A stretch of DNA of 14,080 nucleotides from Acetobacteraceae bacterium (GTDB lineage Bacteria > Pseudomonadota > Alphaproteobacteria > Acetobacterales > Acetobacteraceae), in assembly GCA_027306955.1 (NCBI GenBank), contig DAHUXX010000185.1, positions 1-14,080 of the forward strand, in the 5' to 3' direction. This document shows positions 1 to 6,211 of the stretch, one piece after another. A program made the position numbers and the translations under genes. The notes below the pieces were generated by a model. It saw only the letters and a program-made list of their open reading frames with translations. It had not been told where the DNA came from and made no database searches. Positions within the stretch are counted from its first letter, which is position 1. Every line of letters starts with the position of its first letter.

Positions 1-313
1 GGTGCCGGTGGCGCCGGAGCCGCTGGCGCTGTCGCTGACGGGGCTCGGGGCGCTCGCGGTCAACCTCGCCTGCGCGCTGATGCTGGCGCGCTACCGCCAC
101 CACGCAGGCAGCCTGACGCGGGCGGCGTTCCTCTCGGCGCGCAACGATGTGCTGGCCAACGTGGCGATCATCGGCGCCGGGGCGGTGACGGCGCTGCTGT
201 GGCGGACGGCGTGGCCCGACGTTGTCGTGGGTCTCGGGATCGGGCTGCTCAACGCCGATGCGGCGCGCGAGGTGTGGGGCGCGGCGCGGGCGGAGCATCG
301 GGAAGCGGTCTGA
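1..313 (+). CDS. Cation diffusion facilitator (CDF) family transporter, C-terminal part (5' truncated by window edge)
   Basis: This is the last ~103 residues of an inner-membrane protein. The reading frame is already open at the window edge, so the true start lies outside. It shows two or three hydrophobic helices: LALSLTGLGALAVNLACALML, then a segment around SARNDVLANVAIIGAGAVTALL, then VVVGLGIGLLNADAA. The piece AAFLSARNDVLANVAII resembles transmembrane helix 5 of CDF metal/proton antiporters, which carries the metal-binding HxxxD motif. Here the Asp is present (SARND), but the position expected for His is Ser. The ending NADAAREVWGAA is also typical of the family. CDF proteins export divalent metals such as Zn, Co, Cd or Fe; the metal cannot be told from this fragment. 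There is no cytoplasmic C-terminal domain after the last helix, so it is a short family member. The closest alternative is another small membrane protein, but the helix-5 and helix-6 match makes CDF likely. Confidence 0.7.
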   Translation, partial: VPVAPEPLALSLTGLGALAVNLACALMLARYRHHAGSLTRAAFLSARNDVLANVAIIGAGAVTALLWRTAWPDVVVGLGIGLLNADAAREVWGAARAEHREAV

Positions 314-349
314 CCGGGCGTGGATTCTGGCCGGGGAATGGGTCGGGAT

Positions 350-365
350 GGTTCGGTGTCGAACC
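350..365 (+). other. Small hairpin downstream of the CDF gene
   Basis: GGTTCG (350-355) and CGAACC (360-365) form a perfect 6-bp inverted repeat with a 4-nt loop, extendable by a T-G wobble and an A-T pair. It lies 36 bp after the CDF stop codon. No T-run follows, so it is not a classical rho-independent terminator. It could protect the 3' end of the mRNA or be chance in GC-rich DNA. Confidence 0.3.
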
Positions 366-540
366 GTCAAGGAGCGTGGCGCGGCGGCAGCGCGCGCGGC
401 TCCGCGTCTCCGTCAGGGCTCCTATCAAGGTTTTGTGACACGTCGGTTTTTTCTTCCAATTGGCTTACGAATCAATGTCTTACGTGGTCATGCGTCCATG
501 GCATGGCGGAGAGGCGCGTTTAGGGGGATGTAACGATGTG

Positions 541-709
541 CGGCGCAACATATTTTCGTTGCGTGAGTTGGAGGTCACTGCCGGTGCTGGGCAGGTGGTG
601 GCCGGAGTTCCCGCCCAAGCGGCGGGAAGGGGTCCTTGGACCCTACGTCTCCCAGACGTGAAGCCTCCCTGTACCCTTGCCCCGCGGTTCGTCCGCGGGG
701 CTTTTTTTT
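541..709 (+). ncRNA. Candidate structured small RNA of unrecognised family
   Basis: The 400-bp gap between the CDF gene and the regulator has no convincing protein, but from 573 it folds into a row of perfect hairpins. These are GGTCA-CTGCC (573-582) with GGCAG (590-594) and TGGCC (599-603); TTCCCGCC (608-615) with GGCGGGAA (621-628); GGGTC (630-634) with GACCC (639-643); and ACGTCT (645-650) with AGACGT (654-659). GGAGG (570-574) could alternatively pair with CCTCC (664-668) and close the whole domain. A strong terminator follows at 680-709. Upstream, CGCAAC (544-549) and GTTGCG (558-563) form another inverted repeat. I see no SRP-RNA, RNase P or tmRNA signature motif. The size (about 140-170 nt) would suit 6S RNA, but I cannot confirm that family. 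No clear -35/-10 promoter was identified, so the 5' end is approximate. It could instead be a long structured 3' UTR of the CDF transcript. Confidence 0.35.
680..709 (+). terminator. Strong rho-independent terminator
   Basis: An 8-bp all-GC stem, CCCCGCGG (680-687) with CCGCGGGG (693-700), encloses the loop TTCGT. After one C it is followed by eight T residues (702-709). The T-run is on the + strand only, so it ends rightward transcription (the candidate RNA or the CDF transcript). It does not serve the leftward regulator gene, whose stop codon begins 7 bp beyond it. Confidence 0.8.
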
Positions 710-715
710 GCGCCG

Positions 716-1585
716 TCAGCCGCCGAGCAGGCGCAGGAGGTCGGCGAAGCTTGCCTGCACGTCATGGCCGGACGTGTCGAGCGTAAGCTCCGCGCGGGCG
801 TAGAGCGGCTCACGGGCGGCGAGGATGGTGCGCAGGTCGGCCATCGCGCCGCGGTTGTCCTGCATCGGGCGCATGTCGCCCTGGGCGACCACCCGCGCCA
901 TGTGCTCCTCCGGCGAGGCGCGGACCCAGACGGTGCGGCAGCTCTCCAGCAGCAGGGCGAAGGTTGCGGGGTCGGCGACAATGCTGCCGCCCGTCGCGAG
1001 CACGAAGGGCTCGCCCGCGCCGAGCAGACGTTCCAGCACCGCGCGCTCGAGGCGGCGGAAACCGGCCTGGCCGTGCAGCTCGAACAGCTCCGAGAGGCCC
1101 ATGCGCGCCTCGGCCTCGATCTCGCGGTCGAGCTCGTGGAAGGCGACGCCGCGATGGGTGGCGAGCAGGCGGCCGAGCGTGGATTTGCCGGCGCCGCGCA
1201 AGCCGATCAGGGCCACGCGGGAGTGGCGCAGGCTTGCCGCGCCGGCGCCGAAGCGGGCGGCGAGCAGCGCGCCGGCTTCGTGGCGCTCGCGCGGCGAGAG
1301 GCGGGCGAGCAGGCCGCCGAGGAGGCCCTCGGCCAGCGCGTGTTCCGCCTCGCGCGGGGCGAGCAGGTCGGTGAGGGAGACGCCGAGCGCGGTGGTGAGC
1401 GCGCGGGCGACGAGGAGGGAGGCGTTGCCGGCGCCGGCCTCCATCTGCGCGATGTAGCGCTCCGAGACACCGGACTGCTCGGCGAGTGCGCGGCGGGTCA
1501 TGCCGCGGCGGGCGCGCAGCGTGCGCAGCGTCTCGCCGACCTGGTGGAGGAACTCGGGCTCCGCGGCCTCGTGCCGGCGGGTCAT
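716..1585 (-). CDS. BoxR/BzdR-like transcriptional regulator: XRE helix-turn-helix fused to shikimate-kinase-like domain
   Basis: This is a 289-residue cytoplasmic regulator. Residues ~14-75 form an XRE/Cro-type helix-turn-helix (LRARRGMTRRALAEQSGVSE, then YIAQMEAGAGNASL). A short linker leads to a shikimate-kinase-like P-loop domain from ~120 to 289. That domain has a Walker A GLRGAGKS (128-135), Asp153 in ELDREIE, Arg in GQAGFRRLE (172-180), LATGGS (197-201, where shikimate kinases have GGG), and lid and substrate-type arginines in MRPMQDNR and REPLYARAE. This architecture is known from BzdR and BoxR, which repress anaerobic or aerobic benzoate (box) pathways and sense benzoyl-CoA in the kinase-like domain. 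The ATG at 1585 is preceded by AGGGGAGGGGG and gives the known domain layout; the frame stays open upstream without homology. It is divergent from the EthD-domain gene, a possible target. No box genes lie in the window, so the ligand is not proven. Confidence 0.85.
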   Translation of the reverse strand: MTRRHEAAEPEFLHQVGETLRTLRARRGMTRRALAEQSGVSERYIAQMEAGAGNASLLVARALTTALGVSLTDLLAPREAEHALAEGLLGGLLARLSPRERHEAGALLAARFGAGAASLRHSRVALIGLRGAGKSTLGRLLATHRGVAFHELDREIEAEARMGLSELFELHGQAGFRRLERAVLERLLGAGEPFVLATGGSIVADPATFALLLESCRTVWVRASPEEHMARVVAQGDMRPMQDNRGAMADLRTILAAREPLYARAELTLDTSGHDVQASFADLLRLLGG

Positions 1586-1677
1586 GCCCCCTCCCCTTCG
1601 GCCCGGCCCTCTTGCGCGCTGTCGGTCATGCGGCGGAGTGTTCGTGGCGGGCGGGCGGATGTCCAGGGAGGTGCGGA
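1586..1677. promoter_or_regulatory. Divergent intergenic region between regulator and EthD gene
   Basis: These 92 bp must hold the promoters and ribosome binding sites of the two divergent genes. Strong Shine-Dalgarno sequences are visible at both ends, including AGGGAGGT at 1665-1672 on +. I see no TGCA-N6-TGCA type operator as described for BoxR/BzdR, and no clear -35/-10 pair. Confidence 0.35.
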
Positions 1678-2331
1678 TTGTTTCGTTATATCGTGGTGGC
1701 GCCGCCGGGGGTGGGGCTGGTGACGCCGGTGGAGGAGATCGCGCGGGTTGCGGGCGCGGCGACCGGGCTGGTGGCGGGCCTGGTGCACACGCCGGCGCGC
1801 GGCTCCGACCCCTATCTTGACGACGGGGCGCCGCCGCCGGTGGCGCTGGCGCTGGATTTTCCGTCGATCGAGGCGCTGGAGGCGGCGGTGGCCCCCGCCG
1901 GGACGTTGCGGGGGCTGGCGGCGATGCTGCCGGCGGGGACGACGCAGCAGGCGATGGTCGCGCGGCGGTTTCCGGTGCCGGATGCGAGAGGGCCCGCCGC
2001 ATGCACGTACCTGGTGACCTATGAGGGGCGGGCGGAGGACGAGCAGGCGTGGCTTGAGTATTACCTGGCACACCACCCGCCGATCATGGCGCGGTTTCCG
2101 GGGGTGCGGGCGATCGAGATCTGTACGCGGGTGGACTGGATGGGCGGGCTCGACCTGAAGCGGGCGCGGGCGTTGCAGCGCAACAAGGTGGTGTTCGACG
2201 ACGCGCAGGCGCTGACGGCGGCGCTGAACTCGCCCGTACGTCACGAGATGCGCGCGGATTTTCACCGGTTTCCGCCTTACGCGGGACCGGTGACGCATTT
2301 CCCCATGGCGACGCGGCGCTTGCGGGCATGA
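1678..2331 (+). CDS. EthD-domain protein
   Basis: This 217-residue cytoplasmic protein is probably built from two ferredoxin-like alpha+beta halves. The C-terminal half, ~109-205, is the recognisable EthD domain: TYLVTYEGRAEDEQAWLEYY, then HHPPIMARFPGVRAIEI (the H-x-P ... FPG pattern), then a late conserved F/Y-rich end. The N-terminal half, from FRYIVVAPPG, may be a degenerate copy. EthD proteins are small accessory or catalytic factors of dimeric alpha-beta-barrel type. They occur in ether degradation clusters and in many catabolic or polyketide clusters, and the reaction here is unknown. The start is a TTG at 1678, chosen because AGGGAGGT lies 6 bp upstream and the sequence turns protein-like exactly there; GTG at 1693 is the alternative. 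The divergent BoxR-like regulator suggests control by an aromatic or acyl-CoA signal, which is inference. Confidence 0.7.
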   Translation: MFRYIVVAPPGVGLVTPVEEIARVAGAATGLVAGLVHTPARGSDPYLDDGAPPPVALALDFPSIEALEAAVAPAGTLRGLAAMLPAGTTQQAMVARRFPVPDARGPAACTYLVTYEGRAEDEQAWLEYYLAHHPPIMARFPGVRAIEICTRVDWMGGLDLKRARALQRNKVVFDDAQALTAALNSPVRHEMRADFHRFPPYAGPVTHFPMATRRLRA

Positions 2332-2383
2332 AACGGCGGCTGGTGCGGACCGCGGGCGAGGGCATGTGGATGGTGGGGGCGCG

Positions 2384-2773
2384 ATGATCCGCAATTTCGC
2401 TGACCACGCGGCGAATGAGCGCACCTTTCTCGCCTGGGTGCGAACCGCGATCGCGGTGATGGCGTTCGGCTTCCTGGTGGCGAAGTTCGACCTGTTCCTG
2501 AAGATCGCGGCGCAGTCGCTGGCCCGGAACGGGCGGGTGCCCGCGGTGCCGGGCGGCGGGTTCGGCGGCGTGGCGGGGATGGTGCTGATTGCCGCCGGGA
2601 CGCTGATGGTGGCGGTGGCGGCATTGCGCTTCCTGCGCACGCGGCGGGCGATCGAGCAGGCCGAGGTGTCGCGTGGCGGAGCGCGGACGGATCTCGCGCT
2701 GGCCGGGATGCTGGTGCTGCTGGGCATCGCCCTGGTGCTGTATCTGATGCAGACGCTCTGGACGGGGGTGTGA
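2384..2773 (+). CDS. YidH/DUF202-family inner-membrane protein
   Basis: This 129-residue membrane protein matches DUF202 (YidH family). The N-terminus carries the family hallmark ANERTFLAWVRTAIAVMAFG (10-29), in which the NERTFLAW-R motif precedes the first membrane helix. Two further helices follow at ~60-83 (GGVAGMVLIAAGTLMVAVAA) and ~103-124 (DLALAGMLVLLGIALVLYLM), with a cytoplasmic RFLRTRRAIEQAE loop between them. The molecular function of the family is unknown. The ATG at 2384 follows a GGTGGGGG stretch and fits the family start; an in-frame GTG at 2366 would only add six residues. It lies 52 bp after the EthD gene on the same strand and could be co-transcribed with it, but there is no functional link that I know of. 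Confidence 0.85.
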   Translation: MIRNFADHAANERTFLAWVRTAIAVMAFGFLVAKFDLFLKIAAQSLARNGRVPAVPGGGFGGVAGMVLIAAGTLMVAVAALRFLRTRRAIEQAEVSRGGARTDLALAGMLVLLGIALVLYLMQTLWTGV

Positions 2774-2902
2774 GGAGGGTGTGTTCGGGGGCGGGCGCGG
2801 CGGCGAGCGGAGACCAGGATCACGGAATCGTTGCCAGGGCGGCGGCTTTCCCATAGCGTTGTTGCTGGTCTGGAATGTCGCTCGGGACAGGGAGAGGCGG
2901 CT

Positions 2903-3379
2903 ATGAGAACGGTTCTGTGCGCTTATGGGCTCGCGGTGCTGCTGGCGTTCGGGGTGACACCGGCCCTTGCGCAGGACGTTCCCGCCGGCGGCGTGACGGT
3001 GCCGGAAGTGGCGCAATGGCTGCGCTCCAAAGGCTACCCGGTGCAGCTGGTAACGCTCAGCAAGGGCTCGGTGGAGATCCGCAGCGCGTCGAACGGGGTC
3101 AACTTTTACATTCATTTCTACGACTGCCACGGCGGACCGCGCTGCGCCAGCCTCGGGTTTGATGCCGGCTTCAACACGCATGGCCGCTTCGACCTCGCCA
3201 AGGAGAACGCGTGGAACAGCAATAACCGCTGGGCGCGCGTGTCCATCGACAAGAACGACGATCCGTGGCTGGTGATGGATGTCGATGTGTTTCCGGGCGG
3301 GACCTACACGCTGCTGAACGACGAACTCGGCATCTGGCGCGACATGCTGAGCACGTTCGCGAAGTCCATCAACTTCTGA
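2903..3379 (+). CDS. Secreted YbjN-domain protein
   Basis: This 158-residue precursor has a clear Sec signal peptide (MRTVLCAYGLAVLLAFGVTP-ALA, cleavage near residue 23 before QD), so it is expected in the periplasm. The mature part (~33-155) looks like a YbjN-type domain: VPEVAQWLRSKGYPVQL, then a strand-rich core with VNFYIHFYDC and a CASLGFDAGF segment, then ARVSIDKNDDPWLVMDVDVF and a helical end. Cys75 and Cys81 flank HGGPR and may form a disulfide. YbjN domains resemble type III secretion chaperones in fold, and the function of secreted versions is unknown. The ATG at 2903 is preceded by GGAGAGG; upstream in-frame codons would add residues before the signal peptide. The last 11 bp overlap the convergent zinc-ribbon gene. 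Confidence 0.75.
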   Translation: MRTVLCAYGLAVLLAFGVTPALAQDVPAGGVTVPEVAQWLRSKGYPVQLVTLSKGSVEIRSASNGVNFYIHFYDCHGGPRCASLGFDAGFNTHGRFDLAKENAWNSNNRWARVSIDKNDDPWLVMDVDVFPGGTYTLLNDELGIWRDMLSTFAKSINF

Positions 3380-3596
3380 GCCGGCGGCCTGCGTCGCCCG
3401 CGCGCTGGCGCTGGATGGGCGGGCATGGGAGCGTGCCGTAGGAGCAGAAGACGCAGCAATCGCCTGGCTTGGGGCGAAGCAGCGCGCGGCAGGATTCGCA
3501 CTCGTAGAAGAACTGGCAGGCATCCACGGGCATCGCCTCGAGCTTGCGGTGGCCGCAATGGGGACAGGTGATCTCCGACTGCAGCCGGGGTTGCAT
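3369..3596 (-). CDS. Small cysteine-rich zinc-ribbon protein (GDCCVFCSYG family)
   Basis: This 75-residue protein has nine cysteines. An N-terminal CPHCG (11-15), then Cys27, then CESC (33-36) make one probable zinc ribbon. The motif GDCCVFCSYGTLPCPPIQ (46-63) is a conserved signature of a small uncharacterised family that I recognise from many proteobacterial genomes. The function is unknown; I recall homologues near metal-transport genes, but that is not shown here. The start ATG at 3596 lies 5 bp downstream of the stop codon of the class III aminotransferase and lacks a strong Shine-Dalgarno sequence. Translation is therefore probably coupled to the upstream gene. The 3' end overlaps the convergent ybjN-type gene by 11 bp. 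Confidence 0.75.
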   Translation of the reverse strand: MQPRLQSEITCPHCGHRKLEAMPVDACQFFYECESCRALLRPKPGDCCVFCSYGTLPCPPIQRQRAGDAGRRLRS

Positions 3597-3601
3597 GGCG
3601 G

Positions 3602-4918
3602 CTAGCCCAGCAGCGGGCGGCGGACGGAGAGAAACTCGTCGAAGGCGGCGGCGAAGGCGTCGAAATCGGCGTCGGTGAGCGGCAGCGAGAGGGCGATCAT
3701 GCCGCGGCGCGCGATCCAGAAGCCGGCGCGCAGCAGGTCGAAGAACAGAAGCTCGCGGATGCGCGCCTCGCCGGCGTTGGATTGCTCGGGCGTGGTGATC
3801 TCGCCGGCGACGGGGTGGAAGGCCATCATCGAGCCGATGCCGGTCCATTGCACGGGGGCACCGGAACGTTTCGCTGCGTCATTGAGGCGGGCGCGGAGCT
3901 TTTCGCCGCGCGCGTTGAGGGTTTTCGCGGCTTCCTCGGTGTAGATTTCCGTAAGGGCCGCGATGCCGGCGGACATGGTGAGCACGTTGTTGTTGAACGT
4001 GCCGGCGTGCGGCAGCGCGCCCTCGCGCGAGGGGTCGAAGCGGGCCATGAGCGCTTCCTTGCCGCCGAACGCGCCGAAGGACATGCCGCCGCCCACGTAT
4101 TTGCCGAGCGTCATCAGGTCCGGGCGGATGCCGCGCGCCTCGCCGAGGCCGTGCACGGCCAGGCGCGAGGTCATCACCTCGTCGAAGATGAGGGTGATGC
4201 CGCGCTTGGCCGTTTCCTCGCGCAGCATCGCGAGGAAACCGGGGGTCGCGGGGATGCAGCCGCCACCGCCGAGCATCGGCTCCAGGATCACGGCGGCGAG
4301 TTTTTCCGCGTTGTCCGCGATGAGGGCGCGGGTGCCCGCGGTGTCGTTGTAGCCGGCGAGCACGTAGTCGAACGGGGCGTTGATGTTGGCACCGCCCGAG
4401 AAGGTGAAGACGGCGCCGTGGTAGCCGCCCTTGAACACCATGACGCCGCGCTTGCCGCTGGTGGCGACGGCGGTGCTGATGGCGAGCAGGTTCGCCTCGG
4501 TGCCGGAGTTGGTGAAGCGCAGGAGTTCCATGGCGGGGAAGCGCGCCTTCACCAGGGCGGAGAATTTCGGCTCCAGCGTGTTGTGGCCGCCGAGGCTGAT
4601 GCCGCCGTCCAGCGCGGCGATGACGGCGCGGCGCGCTGCGGGGTGGGAGTGGCCGGCAATGCCCGCCGTGTATTCGCCGAGGAGATCGACGTATTCGTGG
4701 CCGTCGACGTCGAACAGGCGCGCACCCTCGCCCCTCGCGAAGCCGAGGGGGAACGGGTCGTAGTAGAGCACCGTGCGGGTGTTGCCGCCTGGCATCGCGG
4801 CGCTCGCGGCCTGCTGGCGCGCGAGGGAGGCGGGGTTGCGCGCGGTGTAGTCGCGCTTTGCGTCCGCCAGCGCTTCCTCGATGGTGACGTTGCGGCCGCT
4901 GTTGCTGATCTCGTTCAT
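3602..4918 (-). CDS. Class III PLP-dependent aminotransferase, glutamate-1-semialdehyde 2,1-aminomutase-like
   Basis: This 438-residue cytoplasmic PLP enzyme has the family landmarks in order. They are AMPGGNTRTVLYYDPFPL (41-58), TNSGTEAN (136-143, phosphate binding), GGYHG (164-168), IFDEVMTSR (244-252, Asp pairing with the PLP nitrogen), LGKYVGGG (271-278, Lys273 as Schiff-base lysine) and HAGTFNNN (304-311). The length equals that of glutamate-1-semialdehyde aminomutases. However, a haem-biosynthetic HemL is usually encoded elsewhere, and its neighbours here are a dehydrogenase and an importer. A catabolic aminotransferase acting on an amino acid or amine is therefore at least as likely; the substrate is not known. 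The ATG at 4918 is preferred. An ATG three codons upstream (4927) is possible, and neither has a strong ribosome site. It is divergent from an SDR gene and co-transcribed with the zinc-ribbon gene. Confidence 0.85.
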   Translation of the reverse strand: MNEISNSGRNVTIEEALADAKRDYTARNPASLARQQAASAAMPGGNTRTVLYYDPFPLGFARGEGARLFDVDGHEYVDLLGEYTAGIAGHSHPAARRAVIAALDGGISLGGHNTLEPKFSALVKARFPAMELLRFTNSGTEANLLAISTAVATSGKRGVMVFKGGYHGAVFTFSGGANINAPFDYVLAGYNDTAGTRALIADNAEKLAAVILEPMLGGGGCIPATPGFLAMLREETAKRGITLIFDEVMTSRLAVHGLGEARGIRPDLMTLGKYVGGGMSFGAFGGKEALMARFDPSREGALPHAGTFNNNVLTMSAGIAALTEIYTEEAAKTLNARGEKLRARLNDAAKRSGAPVQWTGIGSMMAFHPVAGEITTPEQSNAGEARIRELLFFDLLRAGFWIARRGMIALSLPLTDADFDAFAAAFDEFLSVRRPLLG

Positions 4919-4970
4919 GGGAAGCATGCTCACGCCGCGCCGGGTCGGCGTCAATCGGTGGGAGGCGGGG
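4919..4970. promoter_or_regulatory. Divergent promoter region between aminotransferase and SDR genes
   Basis: Only 52 bp separate the two divergent start codons, so the promoters must overlap each other or the coding starts, which suggests joint control. An AGCATGCT palindrome sits at 4923-4930. GGAGG at 4961-4965 is the ribosome site of the rightward gene. No -35/-10 boxes are recognisable. Confidence 0.3.
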
Positions 4971-5735
4971 ATGGCGGGTGCGGGGGCGGAACGGATCGCG
5001 CTGGTGACGGGGGCGGGCAGCGGCGTGGGGCGGGCGGCGAGCCTTTCGCTGCTGGGCGGCGGCTGGACCGTGGTGCTGGCCGGCAGGCGGGCGGAGGCGC
5101 TGACGGAGACGGCGAACCTCGCCGGCGATGGCGCGGGGCGGGCGGTGTGCGTCGCCTCCGACGTGAGCGACCCGGCCTCGGTGGCCAGGCTGTTCGAGAC
5201 GATCCGGGCGCGGTGCGGGCGGCTCGACCTGCTGTTCAACAACGCGGGCGGCAATGTGCCGAGCACCAATTTCGGCGAGATGACGTGGGAGCAGTGGCGC
5301 CGCGTGGTGGCGGTGAACCTCGACGGGGCGTTTCTCGTCGCCAACGCGGCGTTCCGCATGATGCGCGACCAGCGGCCGGAGGGCGGGCGGATCATCAACA
5401 ACGGCTCCATCTCCGCGCATGTGCCGCGGCCTGGCTCCGCGGCCTATACCGCGACGAAGCACGCGATGACGGGGCTGACGCGGGCGATCTCGCTCGACGG
5501 GCGGGCGTTCGACATCGCGTGCGGGCAGATCGACATCGGCAACGCGGCCACACCGATGACGGCGCGGATGGCGGGCGGGGTGCCGCAGGCGGACGGGACG
5601 ATGAAGCCGGAGCCGACGATGGATGTGGCGCATGTGGGCGAGATGGTGCTGACCATGGCGAACCTGCCGCCGGATGCGAACGTGCAGTTCGTGACCATCA
5701 TGGCGACGAAGATGCCGTTTGTCGGGCGGGGGTGA
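4971..5735 (+). CDS. Short-chain dehydrogenase/reductase (SDR), classical type
   Basis: This 254-residue NAD(P)-dependent oxidoreductase has a Rossmann fold. The cofactor motif TGAGSGVG lies at 13-20, with AGRR (37-40) after the second strand; the basic pair suggests NADP preference, which is inference. Asp at 64 in SDVSD, NNAG at 90-93, and the catalytic set Ser146 (NNGSIS), Tyr159 and Lys163 (YTATK) are all present. The substrate is unknown. The C-terminus (AGGVPQADGTMKPEPTMDVA and VQFVTIMATKMPFVGRG) is the style of SDRs annotated only as family members. The ATG at 4971 follows GGAGG with 5-bp spacing. Divergence from the class III aminotransferase suggests a shared pathway in which an alcohol is oxidised to a carbonyl and aminated, or the reverse. 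This is a hypothesis only. Confidence 0.9.
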   Translation: MAGAGAERIALVTGAGSGVGRAASLSLLGGGWTVVLAGRRAEALTETANLAGDGAGRAVCVASDVSDPASVARLFETIRARCGRLDLLFNNAGGNVPSTNFGEMTWEQWRRVVAVNLDGAFLVANAAFRMMRDQRPEGGRIINNGSISAHVPRPGSAAYTATKHAMTGLTRAISLDGRAFDIACGQIDIGNAATPMTARMAGGVPQADGTMKPEPTMDVAHVGEMVLTMANLPPDANVQFVTIMATKMPFVGRG

Positions 5736-5826
5736 GGTGAGGTCGCTGCCCTTTGATCGAGTCGCTTGACATCGCGGGTGGCGGGGGCGGAGCCTTCCGG
5801 CGTCTTGTCACGCGGAGGAAAGCGGG

Positions 5827-6201
5827 ATGAACAATGCGAGGAGTGGTATCGGCGTTCTACCGGCCGTCGCCGCGGCGGGGATCGCGCTGGCGCCGGCGGT
5901 TGCGATGGCACAGCAGCCGGGGGCGCATCGTTACATATTCGGTCCATTCATGATGGACTGGACGGGAGGGTGGTTCGGCATGTTCCTCGGCCCCGTGTTC
6001 ATGGTCGGCATGCTGCTGCCGGCGCTCGTCATCGCGGTCCTGCTGGTGCGCTGGGTCGCGGGGCCCTGGCATGCGTTTCCCCCGCCGCCGCACGCGCCGC
6101 CGCCGGGTCGTGGGCCGCTCGATATCCTCAAGGAACGGTTCGCGCGCGGCGAGATCGACAAGGCGGAATACGAGGAGCGGCGGCGCGTTCTCGGGGAATA
6201 G
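5827..6201 (+). CDS. SHOCT-domain small membrane protein
   Basis: This 124-residue protein has three parts. The N-terminal hydrophobic stretch (~8-28, ending AVAMAQQ) is a signal peptide or first helix. A second membrane helix runs at ~52-77 (MFLGPVFMVGMLLPALVIAV, then LLVRW). After a proline-rich linker (FPPPPHAPPPGRG, 84-96) comes a C-terminal SHOCT domain (97-124: PLDILKERFARGEIDKAEYE and on), with the typical LKERFARGEI-EEY/F-E-R pattern. SHOCT domains are short oligomerisation or tethering modules found at the ends of many membrane proteins; the cellular role here is unknown. GGAGGAA at 5814-5820 precedes the ATG. The methyltransferase gene starts 10 bp downstream, so the two are likely co-transcribed. 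Confidence 0.8.
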   Translation: MNNARSGIGVLPAVAAAGIALAPAVAMAQQPGAHRYIFGPFMMDWTGGWFGMFLGPVFMVGMLLPALVIAVLLVRWVAGPWHAFPPPPHAPPPGRGPLDILKERFARGEIDKAEYEERRRVLGE

Positions 6202-6211
6202 AGGCGATCGC

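Noticed and set aside
460..786. 108-codon open frame on + over the gap and terminator
   Set aside because: Runs through the terminator hairpin and T-run and into the regulator gene; no ribosome site or domain.
677..1723. 348-codon open frame on +, opposite the BoxR-like regulator
   Set aside because: Alanine/glutamate/glycine-rich shadow, starting inside the terminator hairpin; the regulator on - is well supported.
2084..3523. 479-codon open frame on -, opposite the YidH and YbjN genes
   Set aside because: Composition typical of antisense translation (R, H, P rich); the + genes have a signal peptide, membrane helices and family motifs.
3782..5740. 652-codon open frame on +, opposite the aminotransferase and overlapping the SDR in another frame
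   Set aside because: No recognisable domain; both underlying genes are clear by catalytic motifs.
5766..5771. Perfect TTGACA box upstream of the SHOCT gene
   Set aside because: No TATAAT-like box at 16-18 bp downstream (the sequence there is GC-rich), so a sigma-70 promoter is not supported.
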